This document shows positions 1 through 9,190 of a stretch of DNA of 64,000 nt, piece after piece. The translations under genes were made by a program, and so were the position numbers. Numbering within the stretch: position 1 is the stretch's first letter; the number at the start of each line of letters is the position of its first letter. The notes beneath the pieces were generated by a model. It saw only the letters and a list, made by a program, of their open reading frames with translations, was not told where the DNA came from and searched no databases. Source of the stretch: JAEUHZ01 sp964552795 (GTDB lineage Bacteria; Planctomycetota; UBA1135; GCA-002686595); NCBI GenBank assembly GCA_964552795.1, contig CAZKIO010000003.1:1-64000 (forward strand), in the 5' to 3' direction.

Positions 1-44
1 TCGGCGGGGATCGGGGCGCAGCAGCGCGGGCATTGCGTGGGCAT
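1..44 (-). CDS. 5' end of a leftward gene, possible zinc-ribbon protein (partial)
   Basis: Only the first 14 codons are inside the window. Reading leftward from an ATG at 44, the peptide begins MPTQCPRCCAPIPA, with a CPxC knuckle like the N-terminal zinc ribbons found on many regulatory proteins and kinases of large-genome bacteria. A GGAGG sequence lies about six bases before this ATG on the same strand, which is the main reason for calling a start here. The gene would follow the kinase gene in the same direction. Nothing can be said about its function from so little sequence. Confidence 0.4.
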   Translation of the reverse strand, partial: MPTQCPRCCAPIPA

Positions 45-126
45 CGTCGTCCTCCGGACACCCCTCACGTGCGCGCGTGCGAAGGTTACGCCGAATCGCC
101 CGATCCCGGCTGGGGGTCGCCGCCCC

Positions 127-3100
127 TCAGCGCTGGGGCCCCTCCGCGCCCGCCGCGCTCTCGAGCCGCGCCTCCCAGCGCGCCGCATCCGCGGGCCGAC
201 CAGCGGCGCGGTAATGCTCGATCAGGCGCGTGAACGCGAGACGCCGGCGGTCGGCCCGCGCCGCGGGAGGCGCCATGCGCTCGCAGGCCTCGACGAGCAG
301 CGGCTCGGCCTCCGCGTGCCGGTCCTGCCGCGCGAGGCTCTCGCCCAGCAGGCTCATGGTCTCGTAGCGGCGCCAGCCGTCAGGCTCCTGCGCGGAGCGC
401 AAATCGAAGGATTCGCGCAACAGCGCCTCGGCCTCGCTCCACCGTCCGCGTGCGAGCCGCGTGACCGCGAGCGCGTCCAGCTTCGATGCGATCTCGGCCG
501 ACTGCTCGCCGGGCTGCGCGCGCGTGGCCGAGAGCGCAGCGCTGAGACAGTCGTCCGCCTCATCGAGCAGTCCTCGCGCGCGCAGGACGAGCCCGAGGTT
601 GAACGTGGACGTGATTGTTCCCGGATGGACCGGCCCCAGTGTCTCGCGGCATCCGGCGGCGAGCTCGCGCAGAACGGGTTCGGCTGCCTCGTAGCGGCTC
701 GACTGCATCAGGGCCACGCCGAGCTGGTTGGAAACCATCAGCGTGACCTCGTGGCGCGCGCCGAGGACGCGCCGGCAAGCTTCGAGGCTCGCATCGAGCA
801 GCGGCAGGGCCTCCTCGGTCCGTCCCAGGCTCTGGAGCAGCGCGCAGAGGTTGCCGGAGCACGTGAGCGTCGCGGCATGCGCCTCCCCGAGTGCACGGCG
901 GTGTCCCTCCAGCGACTCGCGGAAGATCGGCTCGGCTTCCGCGAGGTGCCCCTGCTGCATGAGTACCGTGGCGAGGTTGTTCAGCGCGGTCAGGGTCTCG
1001 ACGTGACCATCGCCCAGGACCGAGCGGCGGCCCGCGAGCGCCTGGCGCGCCAAGCGCTCGGCTTCGTCCAGGCGGCCCAGGTCCCGCAGGAGCGAACTCA
1101 GGTTGTTCATCGAGGACAAGGTCGCCGGATGCTCGTCGCCATGCAGGCGGCGCTCGCCTTCCAACGCCTCGCGCAGCAGCGGCTCGGCCTCGAGCAGGCG
1201 GTTCTGTGCCTGCAGCAGGACGCCGAGGTTGTTCTGCGCGGAGAGAACCTCGCGCTCGTCACGAGCGGCAGCGCGGAGTCGGCCTTCGAGCGCCTCGCGC
1301 AGGCACTTCTCGGCCTCGGCGTCGGCACCGCGCGCGTGCAACAGTGCTCCCAGGTTGCTCACGGACGCCAGCACCCGCGGGTCGTCCGCGTCGTATTGCC
1401 GCCGACGGCGTGCAAGGGCGTCGCGCAGGAGCGGCTCGGCCTCTCCCAGGCGTCCCAGAGCCTGCAGCAGGGTCCCGAGAGCGTTTTGCGACAGGAGCGT
1501 CCAGGAGTCGTCGTCGCCGAGATGCTCGCGGCGCAGCGCCAGGGCGCGCACCTGGGGCGCCAGCGCACGCTCGAGGAGGCCGATCTCGTGCAGCGTCGAA
1601 GCCAGGGTCTGCAGCAGCCGTGCCTCGACCAGCGGCTGGCCAGCGAAATCGCGTGCCACCGCGGCCAGCGCTGGCGTGAACACGTTCTCGTCCAGCGAGC
1701 GCAGCGCGACGTTCGTCAGGTTGACGCCGGCCAGCGCCGAGCGCAGTTCCGCGACACGTCGAGCGGTGACTTCAGGATCGGCACCCTCGCGCCGCAATTC
1801 GCGACCGAACTCGTCCGCGAGGTCCTCGCCCAGGCGCCGGCCCATGCGGGCGGCGTCGATCGAGGCGAGTTGCGAGGCCTGGAAGCGGGCAACGTCGTCC
1901 AGCTCACGGGCCCGCGCGCGTTCGGCGACCCACGCCGCCGTCGTCGCCGCCCCGCCCGCGACGAGCGCGAGACCGACGGCCGACGCGGCGGCCACGGCCA
2001 GCCGGTTGCGACGCGCGAACTTGCGCAGCCGGTCGAGACGGCTTGGCGGTCGTGCGAGCACGGGTTCGTGCGCCAGGTGGCGTTCGACGTCCGCCGCCAG
2101 GTCACTGGCGGACTCGTAGCGGCGTGCGCGGTCCTTCTCGAGACAGCGCAGGACGATCCAGTCCAGGTCGCCGCGCAGCAGGCTGTTGAGGCGCCGTGCA
2201 TCGACCCGGCGCAGCTCCGCCGTGCGGACGGCCGTAGCGCCCAGCGCGGCGACGCGCGTGCTCGGCCGCTCGGGTTCGTCCTCGCGGATCGCGCGCAGCA
2301 TCTCCAGGAACCCGTGCACCTCCTGCGCGCGCGCGCCGAAGGGGGTCGTCCCCGTCAGCAGCTCGTACAGCAGCACCCCGAGGGAGTAGACATCCGTGCG
2401 CGTGTCGACGTCGAGTCCGGAGAGCTCGGCCTGCTCCGGGCTCATGTAGGCGGGTGTCCCGATGACTTGGCCGTGCTCCGTGAACAGGGTGCGCGTCGTC
2501 AACTCCCCCTGAGTGGCCTTGGCGATGCCGAAGTCGATGACCTTCGGCACCGGCTCGCCGTCGTGCAGCGTCACGAGCACGTTCGAGGGCTTGACGTCGC
2601 GGTGGATGACGCCCTTCTGGTGCGCGTGCTGGATCGCGCGGCAGACCAGCGTGAACAGTTCAAGGCGCGCGCGTGTGTCGAGCCGGGCCGAGTCGCAGTA
2701 CTCGACGATCGGCACGCCCTTGACGAGCTCCATCACGAAGTACGGACGGCCCGTTCCGGTCGCGCCGGCGTCGAAGACCCGCGCGATGCCCGGGTGGTCC
2801 ATCAGCGCCAGCGCCTGGCGCTCGGCCTCGAAGCGTGCGACGACCTGGCGCGTGTCCATGCCGAGCTTGATCACTTTGAGCGCGACGCGGCGCTTCATCG
2901 GCTCGCGCTGCTCCGCCATCCACACCGTGCCGAATCCCCCTTCGCCGATCCGCTGGAGCAACCGATAGGGCCCGAGCGTCTGGCCGGGCTCCTCGAGAGC
3001 AAGCGCCGTGAGCGGCTGTTCCAGGAATCCGCCGGCTCCGTCGTCGGCGCGCAGCAGTTCCTCGATCCGCGCGCGGAGAGCGGAATCGTCCCCGCAGGCG

Positions 3101-3189
3101 CGCGCGAGATACGCGGCGCGCTCCTGCGGCCCGGCGAGCGCGCGCGCGGCGTGGAACAGGCGCGGGACGTCGCCTTCAGCCGGCTGCAT
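127..3189 (-). CDS. Membrane-anchored Ser/Thr protein kinase with TPR tail
   Basis: A Hanks-type kinase of about 1020 residues that should phosphorylate Ser/Thr on unknown partners. The kinase domain spans about residues 72-370: glycine loop GEGGFG (82-87), Lys105 in VALK, HRDVKPSN (196-203), DFG (219-221) and APE-like SPEQ near 250. A membrane segment follows at about 398-418. The C-terminal half is a run of about ten 42-residue kinesin-light-chain-type TPRs (EAEPLLREAL-like helices), presumably outside the cytoplasm and used for protein binding. The chosen ATG (MQPAEG) lies 14 bases inside the end of the upstream sigma gene, so the two are translationally coupled; an ATG at 3201 is an alternative start. 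Such kinase/ECF pairs are common in planctomycetes and probably form one signalling unit. Confidence 0.93.
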   Translation of the reverse strand: MQPAEGDVPRLFHAARALAGPQERAAYLARACGDDSALRARIEELLRADDGAGGFLEQPLTALALEEPGQTLGPYRLLQRIGEGGFGTVWMAEQREPMKRRVALKVIKLGMDTRQVVARFEAERQALALMDHPGIARVFDAGATGTGRPYFVMELVKGVPIVEYCDSARLDTRARLELFTLVCRAIQHAHQKGVIHRDVKPSNVLVTLHDGEPVPKVIDFGIAKATQGELTTRTLFTEHGQVIGTPAYMSPEQAELSGLDVDTRTDVYSLGVLLYELLTGTTPFGARAQEVHGFLEMLRAIREDEPERPSTRVAALGATAVRTAELRRVDARRLNSLLRGDLDWIVLRCLEKDRARRYESASDLAADVERHLAHEPVLARPPSRLDRLRKFARRNRLAVAAASAVGLALVAGGAATTAAWVAERARARELDDVARFQASQLASIDAARMGRRLGEDLADEFGRELRREGADPEVTARRVAELRSALAGVNLTNVALRSLDENVFTPALAAVARDFAGQPLVEARLLQTLASTLHEIGLLERALAPQVRALALRREHLGDDDSWTLLSQNALGTLLQALGRLGEAEPLLRDALARRRRQYDADDPRVLASVSNLGALLHARGADAEAEKCLREALEGRLRAAARDEREVLSAQNNLGVLLQAQNRLLEAEPLLREALEGERRLHGDEHPATLSSMNNLSSLLRDLGRLDEAERLARQALAGRRSVLGDGHVETLTALNNLATVLMQQGHLAEAEPIFRESLEGHRRALGEAHAATLTCSGNLCALLQSLGRTEEALPLLDASLEACRRVLGARHEVTLMVSNQLGVALMQSSRYEAAEPVLRELAAGCRETLGPVHPGTITSTFNLGLVLRARGLLDEADDCLSAALSATRAQPGEQSAEIASKLDALAVTRLARGRWSEAEALLRESFDLRSAQEPDGWRRYETMSLLGESLARQDRHAEAEPLLVEACERMAPPAARADRRRLAFTRLIEHYRAAGRPADAARWEARLESAAGAEGPQR

Positions 3190-3760
3190 CGGGGTCACCA
3201 TCCGCGGCGCCCAGCGCGTGGTAGAGCCACGCACGCGCGTAGGTCCAGTGCCGATCGGCTGTCGTGGCCGCCAGGCCCAGGGCCGATGCGGCCTCGGCCT
3301 GCGTCAGACCGCCGAAGAACCGCAGCTCGACGAGCCGCGCCGCGATCGGCTCCTCGGCGCCGAAGCGTTCCAGGGCCACGTCGAGGTCGATCAGCTCGAT
3401 CGGCGGATCCTCCACGCAGAGCTGGAGGTCCTCGAGGGCCAGCCGTTCGCGCCCGCCGCCGCGCTTGGCGGCGGCGCGGGCACGCGCGCGTTCGACGAGG
3501 ATCTGGCGCATGGCGCGCGCCGCGGCTCCGAAGAAGTGGCCACGGGAATCCCAGCGCGACGGAAGCTCGCCGGCATCGCCGACGAGCTCCAGCCAGGCCT
3601 CGTGCACGAGCGCGGTCGCCTGCAGCGTGCGACCCTGTCCCTCGCGCGCCATCTGGCGTGCCGCCATCTGCCGCAGTTCGGCGTAGACGAGCGGCAGAAG
3701 CTCATCCGCCGCCCGCGCGTCGCCCGCGCGCATGCGATCGAGGACGCGGGAAATGCTCAC
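3176..3760 (-). CDS. ECF sigma factor, kinase-associated (TIGR02999-like)
   Basis: A 194-residue extracytoplasmic-function sigma factor. Region 2 contains QATALVHEAWLEL and the RGHFFGAAARAMRQILVE stretch, which binds core polymerase and the -10 element. Region 4 contains LRFFGGLTQAEAASALG followed by a TADRHWTYARAWL recognition helix. This is the signature of the planctomycete/acidobacterial family often paired with Ser/Thr kinases. The start is GTG at 3760 because the nearby upstream ATG is in another frame and stops at once; GAGGAAG lies a little upstream. It overlaps the kinase gene downstream by 14 bases, so the kinase probably controls or is controlled by this factor. No anti-sigma gene is adjacent. 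Confidence 0.93.
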   Translation of the reverse strand: MSISRVLDRMRAGDARAADELLPLVYAELRQMAARQMAREGQGRTLQATALVHEAWLELVGDAGELPSRWDSRGHFFGAAARAMRQILVERARARAAAKRGGGRERLALEDLQLCVEDPPIELIDLDVALERFGAEEPIAARLVELRFFGGLTQAEAASALGLAATTADRHWTYARAWLYHALGAADGDPDAAG

Positions 3761-3873
3761 GACGCGATCATACGGCGCTTCCTCACCACCCGCAGGGTCC
3801 CGGCCGGCCCGGGAACAACCCGCGGGCCGGCCGGGGCGCCGGCGATTGAGGAAGCGACCGGGCACCGCGTTGG

Positions 3874-5160
3874 TCATGGACGCCAGGTTGCGGCCATCGC
3901 GTTCGTCAGGTTGAACGTGCTGGCCGTGCAGAACGCGGCCGCGTTGCGGTACCAGGCCTGGTAGTAGAACGTGCCGCCGCCCGACGGGATCGCGCCGCGG
4001 ATCGAAATAGGCACATCGCCGAGTTGCGCACCATAGCCCGACGCGCCGCCCGAGTTCGTGCGCGACCCCAGGCGGATGACCGAGCCGCCGACGCACCGCA
4101 GGCCGTCGCCGAACAGGACTCCCTGCTGCGCGTTCAGTGCGACGGTGCCCTGGAAGTACAGCGCCGTCGCCGTCGGCGGCATGTTCGAGCCGTCCAGCGT
4201 GAAGTCGTCCGCCGCCAGGTTCGGCGCGCCGATCGCGGCCAACAACCCGCCGCCGGTCGCAAGCGAGTTGTCGCAGCCGTAGCCCGGCAGGCCGTTGTTG
4301 CCGCAGGGGCAGGCCGTTCCGGTCCCGTCGCCCGGGCAGAGCGGCGCAAAGTCGCCGCCGACGCCGCCCGGCAGCGTCGTCGTGACGAGGTGGTTGATCT
4401 CGTCGTACAGGACGCCGCCGAACACCTCGCTGACGGCAGGCGGATGCGGGTAGGTCGGGTCGGCCCAGGTCGTGTGCGCGAAGATCACCGTCTCGAGCTC
4501 GAGGCCATTGGGTTGCAGTCCGTTCGGCACCTGCGAGTACGTGCTCGTCGAGCTGATGCCGGTCGGGTCGACCGTGTTCGGCTGGGCCAGCGCCGTGCCG
4601 ACGAGGACCTGTGTGCTACCGCCGGTGTAGTAGACGCCGCTCCACAGGTCGAAACTGAAGAACGCGCACACCTGGTTCGCGTGCTGGACGACCGAGCCGC
4701 CGCTCGAGTCGTCGGCGCCGAGCACGATCCCGCCGCCCGCCGCGGAGAGCGCCACGGCCTCGTTTTCCGTCAGATCGAGCTCCTCGGGGAAGGTCTCGGT
4801 GCGCCACGCGAGCCCGTCGAAGATCCATTGCGGATGCGCCACGGAGAACGCGTTCAGGTAGGCCAGGTCGTTCGCGTCGAAATCGCGCGCCGGGAAGGCC
4901 GGGATGCCGCCATTGCCGTACGTGTAGTCGCTCCAGATCCAGATCTGCTGGATGTCCGGATGCGCGATCAGGTTCGTCGAGATCTGGCCCGGATCGAGCG
5001 TGCCGGCGATGACCGTGAAGCCCGCCGCGGTCAGGGTCGTCTCGATCGCACTGACGCCGCTGCCGTTGAGGACGAGGATCTTCTGCGCGCAAGCGTCGGC
5101 GCCGAGCGCGCACAGGCTGGGAAGGGAGAGGCCGATCGCGGCCAGGGTTCTGGAGTCCAT
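3874..5160 (-). CDS. Secreted protein, Rossmann-like N-domain plus shared CPCGN C-terminal domain
   Basis: A 428-residue exported protein of unknown function. Residues 1-25 form a signal peptide (LSLPSLCALGADACAQ). The next ~245 residues begin KILVLNGSG and look like an alpha/beta, flavodoxin- or glutamine-amidotransferase-like fold; I see no catalytic motif that I trust. The last ~155 residues (bases about 3877-4345) are the domain shared with four other proteins here: LCPGDGTGTACPCGN, then YFQG, FGDGLRC and a terminal YQAWYRNAAAFCT block with FNLTN. A strong GAGGTGG ribosome site lies seven bases before the ATG. It stands alone between two sigma genes. The C-terminal domain suggests transport to, or anchoring at, the cell surface (inference). 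Confidence 0.85.
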   Translation of the reverse strand: MDSRTLAAIGLSLPSLCALGADACAQKILVLNGSGVSAIETTLTAAGFTVIAGTLDPGQISTNLIAHPDIQQIWIWSDYTYGNGGIPAFPARDFDANDLAYLNAFSVAHPQWIFDGLAWRTETFPEELDLTENEAVALSAAGGGIVLGADDSSGGSVVQHANQVCAFFSFDLWSGVYYTGGSTQVLVGTALAQPNTVDPTGISSTSTYSQVPNGLQPNGLELETVIFAHTTWADPTYPHPPAVSEVFGGVLYDEINHLVTTTLPGGVGGDFAPLCPGDGTGTACPCGNNGLPGYGCDNSLATGGGLLAAIGAPNLAADDFTLDGSNMPPTATALYFQGTVALNAQQGVLFGDGLRCVGGSVIRLGSRTNSGGASGYGAQLGDVPISIRGAIPSGGGTFYYQAWYRNAAAFCTASTFNLTNAMAATWRP

Positions 5161-5287
5161 GTTCCACCTCGGCCCGCTGGGGCCGTCTGCATTGCTGGGA
5201 GCGGGCGACGTGCCCGACCCGGACCCCATGCGCGAACGGCGGTCGCGGGACCCCGAGAATTCCGGTCGGGCGGGTGCCTTCCGCGCG

Positions 5288-5326
5288 CGCTGGGGCCTGG
5301 TCCCCCGGGCACCCACGGCCCCAGCG
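5288..5326 (-). terminator. Stem-loop after ECF sigma gene
   Basis: Perfect 10-bp inverted repeat (CGCTGGGGCC at 5288-5297 with GGCCCCAGCG at 5317-5326), 13 bases beyond the stop of the leftward sigma gene. There is no T-run, so it is a weak candidate terminator or mRNA-stabilising hairpin. Confidence 0.35.
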
Positions 5327-5339
5327 TGTGCCGGCGCGG

Positions 5340-6071
5340 CTACGCGGAGTCGCCCGCTTCGCCGCCCAGCGCTGCGAACAGCGCCCGGATCTCGTCGTCG
5401 AGGTCTCGCAGGTCGTCGAGCGTGGAGGCCACCTCGGCGCGGACGGATTCGCGCCAGGCCTGCCGCAGGCGGTGCGCGGCGACCTTCACGGCGCCCGCGC
5501 TCATTCCCAGGCGCTCGGCGGTGACGCGCAGCGCCTCGGCTTCCGGATCGCCCGTGAGCGCGGGCTTCAACGCCTGGAACAGCTCGGACTTGCCTTCCTC
5601 CGCGCAGCGCCGTTCCAGCCGCAGGAGCGCCTGATCGAGCACGGACACCGCCCACGCGCGTTCGAACGTGCGCTCCGGACCGAGCTCGGTCGTGCAGGCG
5701 AGTTGCCAGCGGCGGTCGGCGTCGTCAGGGTCGAGCGCCACGAGCGGTGCGCCGCCGCCGCGCTTCTCGGCGCGTTCGCGCTCCATCTCGTGCGAGACGT
5801 GGAACTTCAGCGCCGCGAGCAGCCAGCCGCGGAACCGGCCGCGCTCGGGATCGGCCTGCGCGAGACGCCCCTTCTCCAGTAGGTCGGCGAACAAGCCCTG
5901 CACCAGGTCGGCCGCGCGCTCGCCGTTCGTCCCGCGCCGCCGCAGGTACGCGTAGAGCGGCCACCAGTACGCGCGGCACAGGTCTTCCAGGGCGGCGCGC
6001 GATCCGGGCTCGGCCGGCGACGTGGCGCGCGCGACGAGGCTCCAGCGGGTGGTCAGGAAGCCGTCGCCCAT
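5340..6071 (-). CDS. ECF sigma factor of the FTTRWSLV type
   Basis: A 243-residue ECF sigma factor. The N-terminus has the FLTTRWSLV box followed by RAYWWPLYAYLRRRG, typical of a planctomycete-rich ECF group. Region 2 continues with AADLVQGLFADLLE and the FRGWLLAALKFHVSHE helix. Region 4 has VTAERLGMSAGAVKVAAHRLRQ. A C-terminal extension (DDLRDLDDEIRALFAALGG) of the kind seen in this group may replace a separate anti-sigma factor. It lies 24 bases downstream of mutS on the same strand, so it may be read from the mutS promoter. Unlike the factor at 3176, it has no adjacent kinase gene. Confidence 0.92.
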   Translation of the reverse strand: MGDGFLTTRWSLVARATSPAEPGSRAALEDLCRAYWWPLYAYLRRRGTNGERAADLVQGLFADLLEKGRLAQADPERGRFRGWLLAALKFHVSHEMERERAEKRGGGAPLVALDPDDADRRWQLACTTELGPERTFERAWAVSVLDQALLRLERRCAEEGKSELFQALKPALTGDPEAEALRVTAERLGMSAGAVKVAAHRLRQAWRESVRAEVASTLDDLRDLDDEIRALFAALGGEAGDSA

Positions 6072-6095
6072 CGCGTCACCGGCGGGCGCCGGTCC

Positions 6096-8735
6096 TCAGA
6101 CGAGCTTGCGCTTGAGATCGCGCAGCAGGCACAGCGCTTCGAAGGGCGTCAGGCGGTCGAGGTCGAGCTTGCGGATCTCCTCCTCGGTGGCGCTGAACGG
6201 CGCCTCGAACAGGCCGAGCTGGCGCGGGCCGTCGTCGACCGGACCGCCGCGGGCGATGCGCGGCGCGAGGCCCTCGGCGTCCTGCTCGAGCTCGGCCAGG
6301 ATCTCCTTGGCGCGCTTCACAAGCGGCTCGGGCACGCCCGCCAGGCGCGCCACGTGGATGCCGTAGGAGCGGTCGGTGCCGCCCTCGACGATCTTGTGCA
6401 GGAACACGATCTCGTCGTTCCATTCGCGCACGGCGACGCTCTTGTTGCACACGCCGTCGAAGCGCTCGGACAGGGCGGTGAGCTGGTGGTAGTGCGTCGC
6501 GAACAGCGTGCGGCAGCGCGAGCGTTCGTGCAGGTGCTCGACGATCGCCCAGGCCAGCGCGAGGCCGTCGAAGGTGCTCGTGCCGCGGCCGACCTCGTCC
6601 AGGACCACCAGCGAGCGGTTCGATGCGTTGTTCAGGATGTTGGCGATCTCCAGCATCTCGACCATGAAAGTCGAGGCCTGCCGTCCGATGTCGTCGGCCG
6701 AGCCGATGCGCGTGAAGATGCGGTCGACCACGCCCACGCGCGCCTCGGTCGCCGGCACGAACGCACCGATCTGCGCCAGAAGCACGATCAGCGCCGTCTG
6801 GCGCACGTAGGTCGACTTGCCGGCCATGTTCGGCCCGGTCAGGATCGTCACCATCCGGTCCGAGCGGTTGAGGTGGCTGTCGTTGGGCACGAAGGCCGAG
6901 CCGCGCTGCGTGCGCTCCACCACCGGGTGGCGGCCGTCCACGACCCGGATCACGTCGCCGGCGTCGACCTTGGGCGCGCACCAGCGGTTGTCGGCGGCGC
7001 ACTGCGCCAGCGCTCCGATCCCGTCCAGCTCGGCGATCGCGCGCGCGGTGGCCAGCACGCGCGGCAGCTCGGCGGCGGCGGCCTCGCGCAGCTCCTCGAA
7101 CACCTCGAGCTCCAGGTCGCGCGCGCGCTCCTCGGCGTGCAGCACCTTCTCCTCGAACTCCTTGAGCTCGGGGGTGATGTAGCGTTCGGCGTTCTTGACC
7201 GTTTGCTTGCGGATCCAGTCGGCGGGCACGCGCTCGACCTGCCCGCGCGGGACCTCAAGGAAGTACCCGAACACGGAATTGAAGCCGATCTTCAGCCCGG
7301 GCATCGACGTGCGCTCGGATTCCTGCGCCTGGAAACGCGCCATCCAGCCCTTGGCGTCGCGCGCGATGCCGTGCAGTTCGTCGATCCGGGCATTCACGCC
7401 CGCGCGCACGAGACCGCCCTCCCGCACGGTCGGCGGCGGGTCCTCGACCAGCGTGTCCGCGAGGCGCCGCACGAGGTCCTCGCACGGGTCGAGAGCCTCC
7501 AGCAACTGGCCCAGCGCGGCCGAGTACGCGCCGTCGAGCGCCGCGCGCAGCTCGGGCACCTGGCCCAGCGAGTTCGAGAGCGCCACCAGGTCGCGCGCGT
7601 TGCAGCGGCCGGTCGCGATCTTGGCGGCCAGGCGCTCCACGTCGAGCACGTTGCCGAGCGCCTCGCGCACGCGCTCGCGCAGGAACGGCCCCTCCACCAG
7701 CTCGGCCACGCCCTTCTGGCGCAGCAGGATCGTCTCGACGTCGCGCAGCGGCGCTCCGAGCCACTCGCGCAGGAGCCGGCCGCCCATCGGCGTGCGCGTC
7801 TGGTCCAGCACCTCCAGCAGCGTGCCCTCGCGGCGGCCTTCGCGCTGCGTCGCGAACAGCTCCAGGCACGAGCGCGTGGCGCGGTCGAGCACGAGGTGCT
7901 TCGCGCGATCGACGAGCTCGAGGCGCAGCACGTGCCTGCAGCCCTGGCGCTGCGTCTCCTCCAGGTAGCCCAGCAGCACGCCTGCGGCGGGCACGATCGG
8001 CGAGGCCTCCTCGACGCCCAGACCCTCGAGGCGCGCCACGCCGATCTGCTTGCGCAGGAGACGCAGGCAGGACTCGCGGTCGAAGTGCCAGGCCTCGCGC
8101 TCGCTGACGCGCGCGCCCATGTGCTCGCGCACCTCGCGCGCGACTTCGGCGTGCGCCGCCGCGAACGCCGGCGTCCACAGGAGCTCGGACGGGGCGACGC
8201 GCGCGATCTCGTCCGCGAGCCGCGCCACATCGACCTCGCAGGCCTGGAAGCGGCCGGTCGAGAGGTCCACCCAGGCGAGGCCCGCGCGCCCATCCACGGC
8301 GTGCAGGCAGGCCAGATGGTTCGCGGCGCGCGCCTCGAGCGCGTCCTCCTCGGTGATCGTGCCGGCCGTCACGACGCGCACGACCTGGCGGTCGACGATG
8401 CCCTTCACGTCCCGCGGGTCCTGCATCTGCTCGCAGATCGCGACGCGGAAACCCTTGTTCACGAGGCGCATCAAGTAGGAGTCGACCGAGCGCACCGGCA
8501 CTCCGGCCATGGCGATCGCGTCCTCGCCCTTGGAGCGCGAGGTCAGCGCGATCCCCAGCTCGTTCGCGGCGATCTTGGCGTCCTCGTGGAACAGCTCGTA
8601 GAAGTCGCCCATCCTGAAGAACAGGAGGGCGTCCCCGACCTCGTTCTTGGCGCGCCAGAACTGCTCCATCATGGGCGTGTTCTGGCCGGCCGAGGCCCGG
8701 GGCGGCTGGTTCTTGTCCAGGTAGGTGCTGCGCAT
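6096..8735 (-). CDS. mutS: DNA mismatch repair ATPase MutS
   Basis: MutS (879 residues) binds base mismatches and starts methyl-independent or MutL-directed repair. The N-terminal mismatch-reading motif is visible in FRMGDFYELF (Phe-x-Glu). The C-terminal ABC ATPase has the Walker A TGPNMAGKST, the STFMVEMLE signature, Walker B LVVLDEVGRGTSTFDG and the HYHQL switch. The length matches the family. The ATG at 8735 is used; a second possible start (MMEQFWRAK) sits 21 codons in, and the first 20 residues are not conserved family sequence. A TACACT hexamer on the coding strand (8760-8755) lies 19 bases upstream. Confidence 0.97.
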   Translation of the reverse strand: MRSTYLDKNQPPRASAGQNTPMMEQFWRAKNEVGDALLFFRMGDFYELFHEDAKIAANELGIALTSRSKGEDAIAMAGVPVRSVDSYLMRLVNKGFRVAICEQMQDPRDVKGIVDRQVVRVVTAGTITEEDALEARAANHLACLHAVDGRAGLAWVDLSTGRFQACEVDVARLADEIARVAPSELLWTPAFAAAHAEVAREVREHMGARVSEREAWHFDRESCLRLLRKQIGVARLEGLGVEEASPIVPAAGVLLGYLEETQRQGCRHVLRLELVDRAKHLVLDRATRSCLELFATQREGRREGTLLEVLDQTRTPMGGRLLREWLGAPLRDVETILLRQKGVAELVEGPFLRERVREALGNVLDVERLAAKIATGRCNARDLVALSNSLGQVPELRAALDGAYSAALGQLLEALDPCEDLVRRLADTLVEDPPPTVREGGLVRAGVNARIDELHGIARDAKGWMARFQAQESERTSMPGLKIGFNSVFGYFLEVPRGQVERVPADWIRKQTVKNAERYITPELKEFEEKVLHAEERARDLELEVFEELREAAAAELPRVLATARAIAELDGIGALAQCAADNRWCAPKVDAGDVIRVVDGRHPVVERTQRGSAFVPNDSHLNRSDRMVTILTGPNMAGKSTYVRQTALIVLLAQIGAFVPATEARVGVVDRIFTRIGSADDIGRQASTFMVEMLEIANILNNASNRSLVVLDEVGRGTSTFDGLALAWAIVEHLHERSRCRTLFATHYHQLTALSERFDGVCNKSVAVREWNDEIVFLHKIVEGGTDRSYGIHVARLAGVPEPLVKRAKEILAELEQDAEGLAPRIARGGPVDDGPRQLGLFEAPFSATEEEIRKLDLDRLTPFEALCLLRDLKRKLV

Positions 8736-8754
8736 GGTGCCGCGGGGGCGCGCG

Positions 8755-8760
8755 AGTGTA
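8755..8760 (-). promoter_or_regulatory. Putative -10 element of mutS
   Basis: TACACT read on the minus strand, 19 bases before the mutS start. It matches the TANNNT pattern found upstream of many genes in this window. No clear -35 element is seen. Confidence 0.4.
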
Positions 8761-8824
8761 GTGCAAGAGCACCGCGCCCGCTGGCGCTTGCATCCCGGCC
8801 GGAGGCCCGGGACGATGGCACCCG

Positions 8825-9190
8825 ATGAACGCGCGCGCCGTCGTTTCCCTGGCCCTGAGCGGGCTCCTGGTCTGGGGGTGCTCCTCGACCAGGGCCGGCG
8901 GAGAGGCGCAGGCCGCGGTCTCGGACGGGATCGCCGGTGCCCTGGCCTACCAGGATCCGCGCACGGGCGAGGAGGGGGGACAGCGCTACCTCGAGTTCAC
9001 CATGCTGAACCGCAGCCAGAAGCGCGTCACGGCGCGCTGCAAGCCGCTGTGGTTCGACGCCAGGATGCGGCCGATCTCCGTCCCTGCGGCCTGGCGCGCG
9101 GTGGACTTGGCGCCCGGCGCGCAGGCCCGCATGCGTTTCGCGCCGGTGCCGGCCGAGATGCGGTCCTGGAGCTTCGCGTTCGAGGAGTGA
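8825..9190 (+). CDS. YcfL-like (DUF1425) lipoprotein
   Basis: A 121-residue small lipoprotein. The signal peptide ends in the lipobox-like LLVWGC, giving an acylated Cys at about residue 19. The body (YLEFTMLNRSQKR, then PLWFDARM, and a terminal EMRSWSFAFEE) resembles the YcfL family, a single beta-sandwich domain anchored in the envelope. The stop codon overlaps the next start (TGATG). In Escherichia coli ycfL also directly precedes lpoB, so the conserved pairing supports both assignments. The role of YcfL itself is poorly known. Confidence 0.7.
   Translation: MNARAVVSLALSGLLVWGCSSTRAGGEAQAAVSDGIAGALAYQDPRTGEEGGQRYLEFTMLNRSQKRVTARCKPLWFDARMRPISVPAAWRAVDLAPGAQARMRFAPVPAEMRSWSFAFEE

Noticed and set aside
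37..3849. A 1270-codon open frame on the plus strand opposite the first kinase and sigma genes
   Set aside because: It is antisense to genes with clear kinase and sigma motifs, has no recognisable domain and is explained by the scarcity of stop codons in GC-rich DNA.
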